A stretch of 64,000 bases of DNA from Lotus japonicus (lineage: Eukaryota > Streptophyta > Magnoliopsida > Fabales > Fabaceae). Position 1 is the first letter of the stretch. Each line of letters starts with the position of its first letter. The position numbers and the translations under genes were made by a program. The stretch lies in assembly GCF_012489685.1 (NCBI RefSeq), contig NC_080043.1:14998223-15062222 (forward strand). Direction: 5' to 3'. Positions 47,761-59,241 of this stretch are shown here, in pieces. The notes below the pieces were generated by a model, which worked only from the letters and a program-made list of their open reading frames with translations, searched no databases and was not told where the DNA came from.

Positions 47761-49370
47761 CAGAACAACAATTCCTTAACAAAATTCCTATTTGTAATTA
47801 GTTGATTGTTTTTAAATTGAAACAACCATAGTAAGGAATGCAACCTAGTTCAAAACCGTTAAAAGCTACTATTCTAAATTACAGATCAAATACAACCAAA
47901 ATACACTTAACATAATCAAAAAATAAATAAATAAAAAGAGCTAATAATGTTATGATGATACAAATTCATAATAGGCTAAATCTACCAAATTAATATCCAT
48001 ATAGATATGAAGCCTACTCATCCTCCTCCTTCTCCAAGGAGCTTCTTTAACTTCATTCAATTAATTTTGATTGTACAACTCGAATTGACAATCAGAGAAA
48101 TACTAATACTGTAGAATAATAAAAATAACATAAGTTAGAACTAGATTAGCAAACACGAATGAATTAAGGACAAAAGATATACCTAAATTAAAGGGATAAA
48201 GGAAATTGATGAACTAGGCACACTCTTGAAATTGGTAATCAATAAATTTAGCCAATACCTTAAAGAAAAGACGACACATGACATGTAACCAAAAAATATA
48301 ATTGAAATAAAAAGTAATCCGCAAGTGTATGTTTGGAAACATAGGTAGAACAATTCTCATGGATTGAACTGGTTAAAACCAATGGATATTTCATATTTGC
48401 ATTGGAGCCAACTTGTATTCAAATTTCAAAGAGAAAGAGAAAAAAACATTATAGCACATCACTAAGTGAGTTCCTAATTGACAGAAGGTAAATAGAACTA
48501 TAAAATGCATTGAGTTCTTATATTTTACTAATTAGAAAATGTATAGTGAAACAAAAGTATAGCCTACAAAACAAAAAAAATTGTGAATTATATATTTGTG
48601 ATCGTTACTTATGTGTTATGTCTTCCAATAACTCAGACAAGCAAAGCGTGAGTATATAATAATCCAAGAGCTCAAGGACCCAAGCCATGGAAAGCTGCAC
48701 ACATCACTGCTACTAAATCACTTGGATCTTAAAAAATGACGTCGTGGAACTATAAGAAAACAGGTTATTAGATGCATGAATTTGTCTCAAGTATCTTCCA
48801 AAAAGAAATGCTCAAGTTCCTTCCTAAAGAGAGATGCACTAAAATTGACCATTGAATAGCTACATGCAGGATAAAGAGTTCTTTAAATCTGCATTTTGCA
48901 CCATGAATTTCATCCTAAAGAGTTCTTTTTGTGCAAATCATTTGGGTTCAACGAATTCTTACATACATTTCTCTTTTTAATTTCAATAATACTGAACTGA
49001 ACACACATTTGATCATCCAGCTAGCTCATAACATGGAACAAGCAACATATTAATTTAAATCCAAATATTCATATGTTCATTGAAACCAGCAAATTCAATA
49101 GACCAACATATGATTGCGTTCTCATTTCCTCTGTTTCTTTCCGCATGGTTGGAAATTCTTCACAATCATTTTCCTCTATTTAAGTATAATAGGGATATGA
49201 GAACCCTCTGTTTAATCATTTTCCTCTGTTTAATTCCCTCTATTTAGTACTTCCCAGTCATTTTCCTCTACTAAGGTTTGTTAAAAATAATCCTCTGTTG
49301 AGTATTTTTTTTCCGATGGTTTGGAATTTTTTGTTACTTTTTATTTTCTCTTCCCCAATAACTCGCATGT
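47761..49370. other. Gene-free AT-rich stretch
   Basis: No gene supported. 49130-49310 holds several short TTTTCCTCTRTTTA-type direct repeats. Confidence 0.35.
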
Positions 49371-49378
49371 ATAACTCA

Positions 49379-49683
49379 GGGCCAGTCCAACACTAAATGA
49401 CGCATAAAGTCATTTTCTTTTTTGTATATCGGAAAAATAATTTGCACCCGCCAGAGATTAATCACTGGACCTCCCCCACCCAACCTACATGTCCCCTAGC
49501 TCTTATCACTTGAGCTTAAAGCCAATTTTAAAGTGAAGCATTTTTTAGTTAGTATTAATGCTTAATTTTTGGGGGCCTTTTTTACTTAGTAAAAAAATAG
49601 TTTTTGAGGTTTTTTTCCTTAGTAAAAACTAAATTTTGTGAGGCCTAAATCCCTTGCTTCGGTGGCTTTATCCTTAGGCTGGC
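49379..49683. mobile_element. hAT-like element, relative of 33221-34160
   Basis: Reverse-orientation relative: begins GGGCCAGTCCAACACTAAAT and ends CTTGCTTCGGTGGC...GGCTGGC. Flanks ATAACTCA and ATGACTCA are an 8-bp duplication with one mismatch. It contains a minus-strand SINE-like head near 49450-49515. Confidence 0.55.
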
Positions 49684-50314
49684 ATGACTCATGAGTATTT
49701 TCTTCCTCTCTAACTTGCATGTTTGTACCTAAAGATATGCCATAATTAAGCTCGACACAACATTGGAGAATAACAAAACCATCTCGGTGTGGCTAACATT
49801 ACTGAGATCCTACATATCGTTCAAGCTAGCCACATTTCATATGAACACAGCAAGCTAAGGGTTATCTTTTGATAATTTGTGTTTTTATTAAGATACATTT
49901 GGCTTCCCAGAATGGATTTCATTGATCTGTCTAAATATAAAACGGATTGTACAAATGATCTGTGTGTCTGGTGAGTTAATAAATTTTTTGGTGGGTGTAT
50001 GAACAAATAATGATCTGTCTAAATATATATTTTGAGAAGGAGAAACTAGTACACTACATTCTGTTTTATATATTTTCTTTTTGTTGCTTACAAAGTTCCA
50101 AATGGGTACCGGAAAATTCTGCATAACTTTGGTTGAGCCTAGTCCTTAAACAGCTAAATTATAGGTTCTGTTTTACAAGTTACGTACATATTCTTATATA
50201 GATCTATTTGACAATTTCAAACACTCCTATTTAACAGCTAACAATCTATTTTTTCCCGTCAAAAAAAATCTATTTATACTTCGATTTCATCTCCCAACAG
50301 CTAACATTCCAATT

Positions 50315-50403
50315 TCTGATTGATGATGCCTCTGGGGTCTCTACCCCAAGGATTGTGTAGTTTTCTTGGGCTTTAAGCCCTCCACATTATCAAAAAAAAA
50401 AAA
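50315..50403 (+). mobile_element. Short poly-A retroelement (LINE tail) with 12-bp TSD
   Basis: Ends in a run of 14 A and is flanked by AACATTCCAATT at 50303-50314 and 50404-50415. The body has GGGTCTCTACCCC and GGGCTTTAAGCCC, two small hairpins. It fits a severely 5'-truncated LINE or a SINE. Confidence 0.7.
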
Positions 50404-50439
50404 AACATTCCAATTGATTCTCTCTCCCCTCTCACACTT

Positions 50440-51340
50440 TCCCAGAATATTATTAGCATTGAGGGAGTGAAAGAGAGAGAGGGATCAAACCAAAAATTCA
50501 TCAATGAATTTACCACCGACGTATCACACCGGAAACAGAGGCAACGCGGCTTCATAATGTGCACGTGCCTAATTTTCACAACCTTCTTTCCACGTCGTGA
50601 TGACCTTAGTGATACACCCCCAGCCCACCTCTTCAACGTGACCTTCTGTACCGGGAACCCCAATAACCCCCTTTGGTAATGTCACCCTCAAGCTCATGCT
50701 TCACTAATCAGTGAACCAGACCTGGGGAACTACTGTTCTAGGAAACCCTAAGTATGGACGACCAGCGTGGCAGTAGGACGGTTGCCTAACAAGACGATCA
50801 CCGCCATTATTGGGGGACGGTTACCTAACAGGACGATCACCCCCGTCCCCTTACCTCCACTGGAGCTGACAACCGGACCTACCCTGCAGTACAAGATAAC
50901 AGTCGGTCCCACTACGTAGGGGTTGACCTAGGCCAACCACCCTAGGGAGCTAGTGGTTGGGCATGTATCACAAGGTACCCTGGGCCTTTAGATTACTGCT
51001 TTGCGGAAGTGATAGCAGAGAATCTAACGGTCGTGGATGAACCAAGTACTAGCCATGCATGACGTAGCATGACTTTAACCCTAGTTCCTCCACGAGTATA
51101 TAAGGAGGACTTCTCCTCCTTGTTAAGGTAACGTATTCTCTTCAACTCTTCGTCATAAACCCTTCACCCTCCATTACTGACTTAGGCATCAGAGTCCCTT
51201 GCAGGAGCCCCTCCCTGGAACGTCCAGCTCGAAGGCTCACCACCTCCCCTCTCCACTCTCCTACCCCTTGTCACCGGGTAGTTTGATCGCTCCCTGATCA
51301 CTTTCCTATCAGTGGCGAATTTCAACACGACGCTGATTCT
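50440..51340 (-). pseudogene. Broken inverted copy of the 51420-51846 coding-like sequence, split by an LTR
   Basis: On the minus strand SVVLKFATDRK (51305-51340) should continue into VTLKRWAGGVSLRSSRRGKK (about 50585-50645). The two parts are separated by the solo LTR 50647-51300. The plus copy reads IGVVLNFATDRKVTLKRGAG without interruption (from about 51440). So the LTR landed in one of two inverted paralogous segments. The function of the sequence is not established. Confidence 0.5.
50647..51300 (+). mobile_element. Solo LTR inserted in a duplicated gene fragment
   Basis: A 654-bp segment from TGTACCGGGAACC to GCTCCCTGATCA. Limits were fixed by comparing the interrupted minus copy with the uninterrupted plus copy. 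Flanks CCTTC and CTTTC form a 5-bp TSD with one mismatch. It contains a TATA-like GAGTATATAAGGAGG (51094-51108) and GACGGTTGCCTAACAAGACG, repeated with changes as GGTTACCTAACAGGACGATC. It is relatively GC-rich. Confidence 0.72.
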
Positions 51341-51344
51341 TTGC

Positions 51345-51846
51345 GGTGAGTATGGTGCCGAATTTCGAGATAGATAAGAAGGACAAGATGCAGATTGATG
51401 TGAGAGTGTCGTCACGATCACTATGTTGATGTTCCAATTGCCGGTTAGCATCGGCGTCGTGCTAAACTTCGCCACCGATAGGAAGGTCACGTTGAAGAGG
51501 GGGGCTGGGGGTGTATCGCTAAGGTCATCACGACAATGGAAACAAAGAAGGTTGTGAGAATTAGGTATGTGCACATTATGATGACGTCTTTGCGGTGAGT
51601 CTGGTGCCGAATTTCGAGATGGATAAGAAGGAGAAGATGCAGATTGATGTGAGAGTGTCGCCAAACGCGGCGAACAGCGTGTCGTTTCATAAACGGGACA
51701 TGGATTTGATGGCCAAGGAGCGAGAAAGTAGGTCCTTCATGTTTTGGTTGAGGGTGGATTCTAGTTCGGTGTTTAAGTCTAGCTTGTTTTTCATTGGAAA
51801 CACGTTGTTGCTTGTGGTTTGTGAAAGGTTGAAGGTCGTGTTTTAA
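51345..51846 (+). pseudogene. LEA_2/NHL-like C-terminal fragment with internal duplication
   Basis: A block starting CTTTGCGGTGAGT and including TGGTGCCGAATTTCGAGAT occurs at about 51340 and again at 51589, a tandem duplication of about 250 bp. The downstream copy reads SLVPNFEMDKKEKMQIDVRV, SPNAANSVSFHKRDMDLMAK, ESRSFMFWLRVDSSSVFK and ends LLVVCERLKVVF plus stop at 51844-51846. The hydrophobic pattern and terminal V.CE.LKV.F are like the C-terminus of LEA_2 / NDR1-HIN1-like proteins, but this is weak. No intact N-terminus or membrane anchor in frame was found. Confidence 0.4.
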
Positions 51847-52259
51847 AATAACACTAGGTCTGGCACGTTGGATAACGGGGGCAAGCCCGTTAACTGCCAA
51901 TTTTTTTTTCTTTCTTTATGGGTTCTACTTCATCACTTTTTTATCCTCCAGTGATTATGTAAATTGGTTTTTTTTTGTGCATTCAGATTCTCACAATCTT
52001 TTGTGTGCAAATGCTATCCTTAGTCTACCAAATATCAAAAGAGGGCTTGTGCCTTTGTAACAATATCATTTGCCAACTGTGCTAGAGATAGAGATAGAGC
52101 TAGAAGATGCTTACCTAAGATGACTTCAAAATGAAGGACGGTAACGGCACGGCGGTGCGACAGAGAATGGTAGCAACGGAGGACGACAACTTCGACATAG
52201 AACGACGACTTCAACGAAAGCAATCCCTAGGGTGAGGTATAAAATTGTGATATTTATCT

Positions 52260-52557
52260 AAAAAAATGTTGCAGTGGAGGTTTGAACACAAGACCTTGAG
52301 AAAATGTGAAGAAATATTAACCACTACACCATCATGCTATTTCTTGATACATCAGAAAACTACACCATCATGCAATTTAATGTTTTGAAACCTCTTGTAT
52401 TATTTATATATTAACTTTATATTATATTGGACTATTTTATAATTTTTTAATATACACCGAATCAAGCATTTAAACCAGTGATCCAGTGGTCAAACCAGTG
52501 ACCCAATGATTAAATACCCTGACCAAATTGATCACCGAACTGATTTTAATAACACTG
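52260..52557. mobile_element. Diverged relative of the 39866-40430 element
   Basis: The right part (CCGAATCAAGC, CCAGTGATCCAGTGGTC, CACCGAACTGATTTTAATAA) corresponds to the right part of the element at 39866-40430. An ACCACTACACCATCATGC segment is likewise shared in diverged form. The left end was not resolved. Confidence 0.4.
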
Positions 52558-52641
52558 CTTGAGAGGATCCCACCCATATATAGATAGGGGACATATATAG
52601 GGATATATAGAGAGAGAGGGATAATTAGCTCCACCTCCAAC

Positions 52642-55005
52642 TTTTTTTTTTTGGTCGAAGTTTCCTAATATATTGAAAGATAGAAAGGGCCAGGCCCATA
52701 CAAATAGCTAGAAAAGCAGCCCCGGATTACACTATAAGAGATACACAAACAAGATGAAGATACGGGTCCTAGCAGAATAGTAGAAGAAACATACAAGTGG
52801 TCAAATAAATATGACACCTACTAACCACTAATAGCTTTAAAGCTCACAAAAAACAAAAGGAGGAAAGACAGAGTATCTGCTCCCAAAGAGAGATCGAATC
52901 TAGACAGTTTGTCTCCCACTAGCAGAGAGGGGACAATAATTCAATTGTAACCATTCTCCCAAGCTCTCATAGCGTCATGGGCCAGAGCTCTTCTTACTGA
53001 AGGTGGAGGTTGGAGTAGCCAGTTGGGGGGCAGAAGCCTTCTTTTACAGAGGTCAACAATATTATGGGCCATCTCGTTGCACCGCCTGGGGGTCCAGCTA
53101 AAGCTCATGAATTGGAGATTCTTGGTCAGTTCCTTGATGTCCATAAGAATATTGTAGATGATCCCAATTCTCTTTTTTCCTTTGCATGCCTCAATCAACA
53201 TCTGATTGTCTGATTCAAAAATCACATGTGTCCATTGAAGGTTGTGGGTAAGGAGGGCTGCTTCACGGAGAGCTAAGGCTTCTACAACCAGAGGGGAGGA
53301 AGCATTGATGCATTTTGCAGTCCCAGAGAGAGGCTGTCCTTGATCATCCCTTGCGATAACTGCAATACTCTGGCTCTGTCCCTCACGATCCCACCCTGCA
53401 TCTGTGTTAATTTTGATTGTATCATGTTGGGGGGGCTTCCAGAAGGTGCTTCTCTGTTCTCTGATTCTTTCACTGTTGAGGTTCAAAATACTCTGTTCTT
53501 CATCCTTTTTCATGCTCTGGTACTCTGCGTGGAAGGTTTGTGCCTTACTCAGAGTGGTCATGGGGTTAAGTTGTGTCCCTTGGTAAATCCACTCGTTCCT
53601 TCCTTTCCATATGTACCAGAGGATGGCACTTAGGTGGGAGAGAGTCTGCTGCATAAGATCTGGACTATCTTGGATGGGGATAAGCTTTCCCAGTAGCCAA
53701 GCATCAAAACGTGATGTACAATCAATACCAGGATCCCATTGCAATTGCGAACCAAACCAAATTGGTCTGGTCCAAGGGCAAGTGAGGAAGGCGTGTTCAG
53801 TGGACTCTGGCTCTAGAAGGCAGATTGGGCAGAGGGGGTTGTGAGCGATCTTTCTTTGATAGAGATTTCCCTTTAGAGGGAGGGCATTATGACACATCTT
53901 CCACATAAACATCTTGACCTTCTGAGCCGTGTTGATATTCCATATCCAGTTCCAGAATTCCTTTGGCAAAGAGAAGGATGAGGAGGGTCCCTGGGAGTTG
54001 TGTAGTAATTCTCCTCTAGCTCTATGATAACCTGTCTTGATTGTATAAGACCCATTGCTAGAGAAGGGCCAAAAAAGCCTATCACTGCCTTGCATAATGC
54101 TCAAAGGCGTTTGTAGGATGTCTCTCACCACCTCGTCTGGGAACAGGGTCTAAATTCTTTGGAGGTTCCAGCAGCTTGACGAGTTATCTATTAATTCCTC
54201 CACTTTATCAAACGAATTGTTCTGGTAAGGTTTGAGAGATGTACCTGAGGATACCCAGTTGTGGTTCCATATGCTTGCAGCCCTCCCATTTCCTACTGAC
54301 CATCTCATATTCCTTAGCAGGAAGTCCCTTCCCTGTAGGATACTGGACCAAATCCATGATGACTTCTTCTTGTGTTGCACTTCCAGGAACTCAGAGTTGG
54401 GGAAGTAGACAACCTTAAGGATTTTCCCCCATAGTGAATCGGGTTCTTCATATAATCTCCAGGCCTGTTTACCCAAATAGGATATGTTTTGAGGTGAGAA
54501 TTCCCTGAACCCGAGGCCACCCTAACACTTACTGGTAGTAATTTTTGCCCAGCTACGCCAGTGAATGTCTCGCTCCTTGGCCTGGCTCTTCCACCAAAAT
54601 TTAGCAACCGCAGAATTAAGGGTTTTACAAAAGCTTTTAGGAAACAAAACCACAGCCATGGCATAGGAAGGGATGGTTTGGATGACTGCTTTGATGAGAA
54701 TTTCCTTGCCGGCTTGGTTTAGGTAAGATTCCTTCCAACCTTCCATTTTACCTTTAACTTTGTCTAGGATCCATTCCAACTTCCAAGGCTTTTGTTTTAG
54801 ACCTCCCCCAAATGGATGGAAGGCCTAGGTATTTTCCAGGATCATTCCAGTGGCTCATGTCGAGTGCCCTGCCAAGTTGATCCTTTACTAGTTGAGTGGT
54901 GCCCTTGCTGCAAGTGAATCCTGATTTTCCGTTGTTGATGCGCTGCCCGGAAGATTTGGAGAAGGAATTTCCATCTCCAGCTTTAAGTGGATTGCTTAGA
55001 GCCAT
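52642..55005 (-). pseudogene. 5'-truncated LINE (L1-type) with RT C-terminus, zf-RVT and RNase H
   Basis: The minus-strand 3' end is a poly-A run (T-run at 52642-52652). From the 5' side the translated pieces give RINNGKSGFTCSKGTTQLVK, GKYLGLPSIWGRSKTKALEV, MEGWKESYLNQAGKEILIKA and AVVLFPKSFCKTLN (RT thumb region), all in broken frames (54150-55005). An intact stretch of 396 aa follows (52941-54131): a zf-RVT zinc-binding region with CPICLLEPESTEHAFLTCPW, then RNase H with NTDAGWD, LALREA and ESDNQ active-site blocks. The YADD-containing RT palm is missing, so the copy is 5' truncated. Non-LTR retrotransposons use the RT and RNase H for target-primed reverse transcription; this copy cannot. 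Confidence 0.9.
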
Positions 55006-55009
55006 GTGT

Positions 55010-55580
55010 TTTTTTATATGGGCTGTTTTGTCTCTTCTTTTTGCAGAATCTGGTTAGACCTCAATTATTCGCTGCTGGATTTTTTGTTGGTAAAGTGGGC
55101 TGAGCATGGACTTTGATGGCTTATTGCTACTATTTTCTAGTGATGTGCTGGAGTGCTGGCTTGAGAAGGAACTTCATCCACACAACCAATTTGTGTTTGT
55201 CACGTGATGGAGGGAATGGCTACATTTTAAGAGATTTTGTGTTTCTGCATGAGGAGGGAGTATAAGTATTTGGGAGTAAAGCTCTAATTTGTTTATCTCT
55301 TTGGGTTTATATAGTCTTCCTTGGAATTACCTCTTGTCTATAGAAAAGGGTACTCTTTTTTCTTCTTTAGGTTTTCACAATGAGGTTTTTCTTAGGAATG
55401 TTTTAATGAGGCCTTTTTTCTAAAGACTTATTCCAAGGGGGTTGGGTCAACATGGGTAGTAGGTGGATCATTGTAAATGTATATGATTTTACACTTTTTT
55501 CTTTTATTATTTCTTACTTGTATTGGGTTGAAGTACCCCTTATACTTCTATTCAATATAATTTTTATTGCCTATAAAAAA
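55010..55580 (+). mobile_element. 3' end of an opposite-strand LINE with poly-A
   Basis: Non-coding sequence ending GGGTTGAAGTACCCC, CAATATAATTTTTATTGCC and a short A-run at 55574-55580. The following ATAGAGAGA...GGGAT (55581-55602) repeats, with different GA number, the sequence at 52607-52622, a plausible TSD for an insertion spanning 52623-55580. Similar LINE tails occur near 61155-61210 and 61395-61465. Confidence 0.55.
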
Positions 55581-55609
55581 ATAGAGAGAGAGAGAGAGGG
55601 ATTCTCTTG

Positions 55610-57230
55610 GCTTGCATCATGATTGTACTAGGAGGAACGATTCATAATGTCTTTGTATCGAAAAGAAAAAAAGATATACTTTTATTAATCTATTGAATAT
55701 CGCTCAATGCTCTCATTTACCTCACAATCATTGCAATATATGGCCATCTCGGAAACAATCTAGCTATCTTCTCGATCTCTTCAAAATCAAGAAATATTCA
55801 ATTAAAATGAACCTCTACTTCACTATTATTCTTATGTCCTCTTACATCTCACATATATACACTCCGATCCTTTTAATTGAAAGATCACCCAATATGAAAT
55901 AAGCTTTATTAGCAGCAATATTCTCTACATTTCTATTTAATTTGAAATAGAAAGAAACGAATATGAAAAAAACAAGTCTTATAACTGTCAGCCGTAGTAG
56001 AGATACCTTAAGAAACTAAAATTAAAGCTGGAAAAGATGGACGAAGTTGGAACTCTAGAAAATGGCATGTTTAATCATAATCAGATTAAATGAAAATAGA
56101 AACAATAAAAAATATGTATTGGGTTAGATTGCAGGAGTGTAGGCCATTTTAGATGCATTAAAGTAATAGAGGTGTGTTGTATCCTTTTTTGGTTTGGATC
56201 TGAATCTTTACATTGACATTCAATTGGGGTAAAGCGTGCTTACTTTGCTATCATTTCTTGGAGGTGGAAAGAGAAACAATTCGGTGTAAAGCAAATTAAT
56301 TAATGTCGTTATATATTGGAGGTGAAATATACAGGATGGTGCACAATTAATGGCTTCCCCTATTAATAAACGGATTTGTTTAACTACATGTATTTTTCCC
56401 CCTATCTAGAGACACAGGCTAAGAATAGTTTCTTACAGAGAATTTAGTAGAGTATTGGTCTTTCCTAGGGTTGCTAATGCGTTAGTTTCAGAGAGTTCCT
56501 GAATCCAAATCAATTAAACAATGTCGAGTTGAGTTGGATCAGATTTCTTATTATTGGATACAACTCGCACCAAACCAAATTGATGAGGTTGAAGACTTGA
56601 AGTTGGATCATTTTGGCTTGGTAAGAACGTAATTCATATATTAAAAAAATGATGAATTTGTTGGCTCTGTTTTAGCCTAAATCATTCCATAAATGTAAAG
56701 CCATAAAATATGAATCCTCAATCCACAAAATCTGCTACACCATGAAAATGAAAATTAATGAAAATGAAATGTGAGTTTGTAATGCTCCCAAACTAAATGA
56801 AAAACAACTGCGACATAGGAATTCACTTTGTTAATTGGTTATGAGAACCTCATTAACGGAGGTGCTACGACGTGAGGTAATGCGACACATCAAGTTAAAA
56901 ATGTACGTATAATCCTTTCATATTTCTGAGTTAATATGAGAAATCATACCTTAATACAATTTTATTAAATCAGACCAGAAAAAAAAAATCCTTGAAAAGC
57001 AAAGAGAGTATAATACACGAAATGGGTGTGCATTTTGATGGAAGCATTAATTATGTTACTTGCACTCATGTCCCTTAATGAACACCCAAAGCAATGCTAT
57101 TATGAACAAAATAGTTTTGATTAAACCATGCTTTAGACAAATGAAAAAAATGCCATCTACTTTACCATACCCCTCATAATGCCATTCCTTCTTTTAATCC
57201 ATTTAAAACCCACTCCCTCCAAAGCCCCTT
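55610..57230. other. Gene-free stretch and upstream region of the LEA_2 gene
   Basis: No bounded repeat recognised. The last 200 bases probably include the promoter and leader of the LEA_2 gene. A 7-codon upstream ORF (57236-57259) precedes its start. Confidence 0.4.
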
Positions 57231-57268
57231 TCACCATGTCAAAGAATAACACAAGCTAGCACACAATA

Positions 57269-59241
57269 ATGCCCAACCATAATGCTATGCATCACAACAA
57301 CACTACTGTTGAAGATCACCATGATGCTCTGATATACCAAACCTACCCGTGTGGTTACTACGTCCAAAGCCCCTCCACACTCTCCCATGCCAACAGCGCC
57401 GCCACTGACATACGCAGCAACATCCAAAACGATGCCGGATCCACATTCCACTCCCCAGTCCGATCCGAGACTCACCCGTTAAACCCGGCCCACGAAGATG
57501 ACCCTTCCCGTTTTGCTCTCTGCCGATACTCTTCCTCTAGGGGCTCCAGTCACTCCTTCTTACACCACAAGAAGATCTCCTACGACGGCACTGATGCCAC
57601 CGAGAATGGTGACATCAACCGTCCGGTGATAGTAGACGGTTGTGGTGGTGATGAGGACAATGATAATGATGAGGAAGATGATGAAAAGTTATTTTTTGAC
57701 TATTACTATGGGAATGGAAAAGGAGGGTGGAAGAGGTACTTCTCTTATAGTTACGCTGATTCATGTGGTTGGATTTGTTTGCAAATGAGTTGGAGACTTA
57801 TGGTGAGTTTTGGAATTGCATTGTTGGTGTTCTACATTGCTACAAAACCTCCGCCACCCAATTTCTCCCTTGAGGTAAGTACTCTAGCTAGCTAGCTATA
57901 ACATTCTATGATCATTCAATTCGAATATAACTTTGAACGAGAAATAGCGTGATTAACTCCGGGTGGGGCATCTCACTTTTTTTTTTATAAGCCAAATAAA
58001 ATTAATGAGGAGCAAGGTGTCTCAACCCAATATAAAGAAATCGTAAAGAAAAAGAAATTATGTAATGGAAGAACATAGGGCATGCCATCCCACTTCTTTG
58101 TGTCATGCATGAGTTAATTATCGCAAAAACTGATTTGATAAATGAAACATCAATAATTATATTTCTAATAACCCTCACATAAAATCTTACTTAAACTTGA
58201 AGTGTAGATAATGCACATCTTTACCTACTATATATGTGCTAAAATTCAACATTATATTAGAAGAATTGAACAAGAGGTCATTAGGTCAAGCTCTATATTA
58301 CTTAATCATAGAGACTCTCACACCTGTGCTTGTATGCCATTTTTCTTCCCTAGTGTAGTAATGATGGTCGCAGGTTGTTATATAGGCGCAATCATTGTGG
58401 AAAACTAGATATGGGTTTATCTGTTTAACTTTTTTTGCTATAACTTCATCATGCTTCTATCTTACATTTAATTATAAATTCAGATATGTCATGATAAAGT
58501 CATTTATCTGTGTGGCCCATAATTCATTCTTTCTTGGAAGAATTTCCTTCAACTATTGATTTATGTATGTTAAAAAAAGAGTTACTTTATAAAATATAGA
58601 ATTATTATAAAAATAAGGCAAAAATTATGAATTTTTTTAACTCATTTTTATTAATAAATATGTGTTTACTTTATAAATTTGCAGATCTCAAAGATTCCAG
58701 AATTTAAACTAGGGGAAGGGGTGGATAGAACTGGTGTGACAACAAAGATCCTGACCTGCAATTGTTCCATGAATTTAATCATAGAGAATAAATCCAGGTT
58801 CTTTGGTCTTCACATTCGTCCTCCCTTAATGGACATGAAATTTTCCGTCTTACCCTTTGCATCTTCAAATGTAAGTGACCTTAATACCTACCTTATTCAT
58901 ATACTTTTTTAAATGCCTTACATTTGTGAACTAAATTAAATTCAATATTGCAGGGGCCTAAACTCTATGCAGAAAGTGGCTTAACAATCTTTACATTGCA
59001 ACTAGGAGTGAAGAATAAGCCAATGTATGGCGCAGGAAGAAGCATGCAGGATATGCTAGATTCTGGAAAAGGATTACCAATAGCTATAAGAGTAATCCTG
59101 AGCTCTAGTTTTGAAGTGGTCCCTAATCTTATAAAGCCCAGGTTCCATCACCGAGTTGAATGTATAGTGGTTCTCAAGAAGGATTATGATAGAAAGCATC
59201 GAACCCAAGCATTTAATAGCACCTGCAAAGTAACTTCTTAG
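57269..59241 (+). CDS. LEA_2-family membrane protein with YYVQSPS motif (At1g45688/At5g42860-like)
   Basis: Three exons: 57269-57874, 58685-58870, 58954-59241, all with GT-AG introns and phase-0 joins, giving 359 aa. The N-terminal half is polar and probably cytosolic: GYYVQSPSTLSHANS (hallmark motif), CRYSSSRGSSHSFLHHKK, then an acidic run (GGDEDNDNDEEDDEKLFFDY). A single membrane span follows at about residues 176-192 (RLMVSFGIALLVFYIAT), then KPPPPNFSLEISKIPEFKLG, the start of the LEA_2 domain, with later GPKLYAESGLTIFTLQLGVK. The C-terminus is predicted outside the membrane face. Family members are uncharacterised or linked to stress and the cell wall; relatives include NDR1/HIN1-like proteins. 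The start is the first in-frame ATG after a short upstream ORF. The first intron is 810 bp, the second 83 bp. The frame is intact. Confidence 0.93.

Noticed and set aside
51182..51664. 160-aa minus ORF as a protein-coding gene
   Set aside because: It runs through an LTR and both copies of a tandem duplication in reverse; parts of it only mirror the duplicated fragment.
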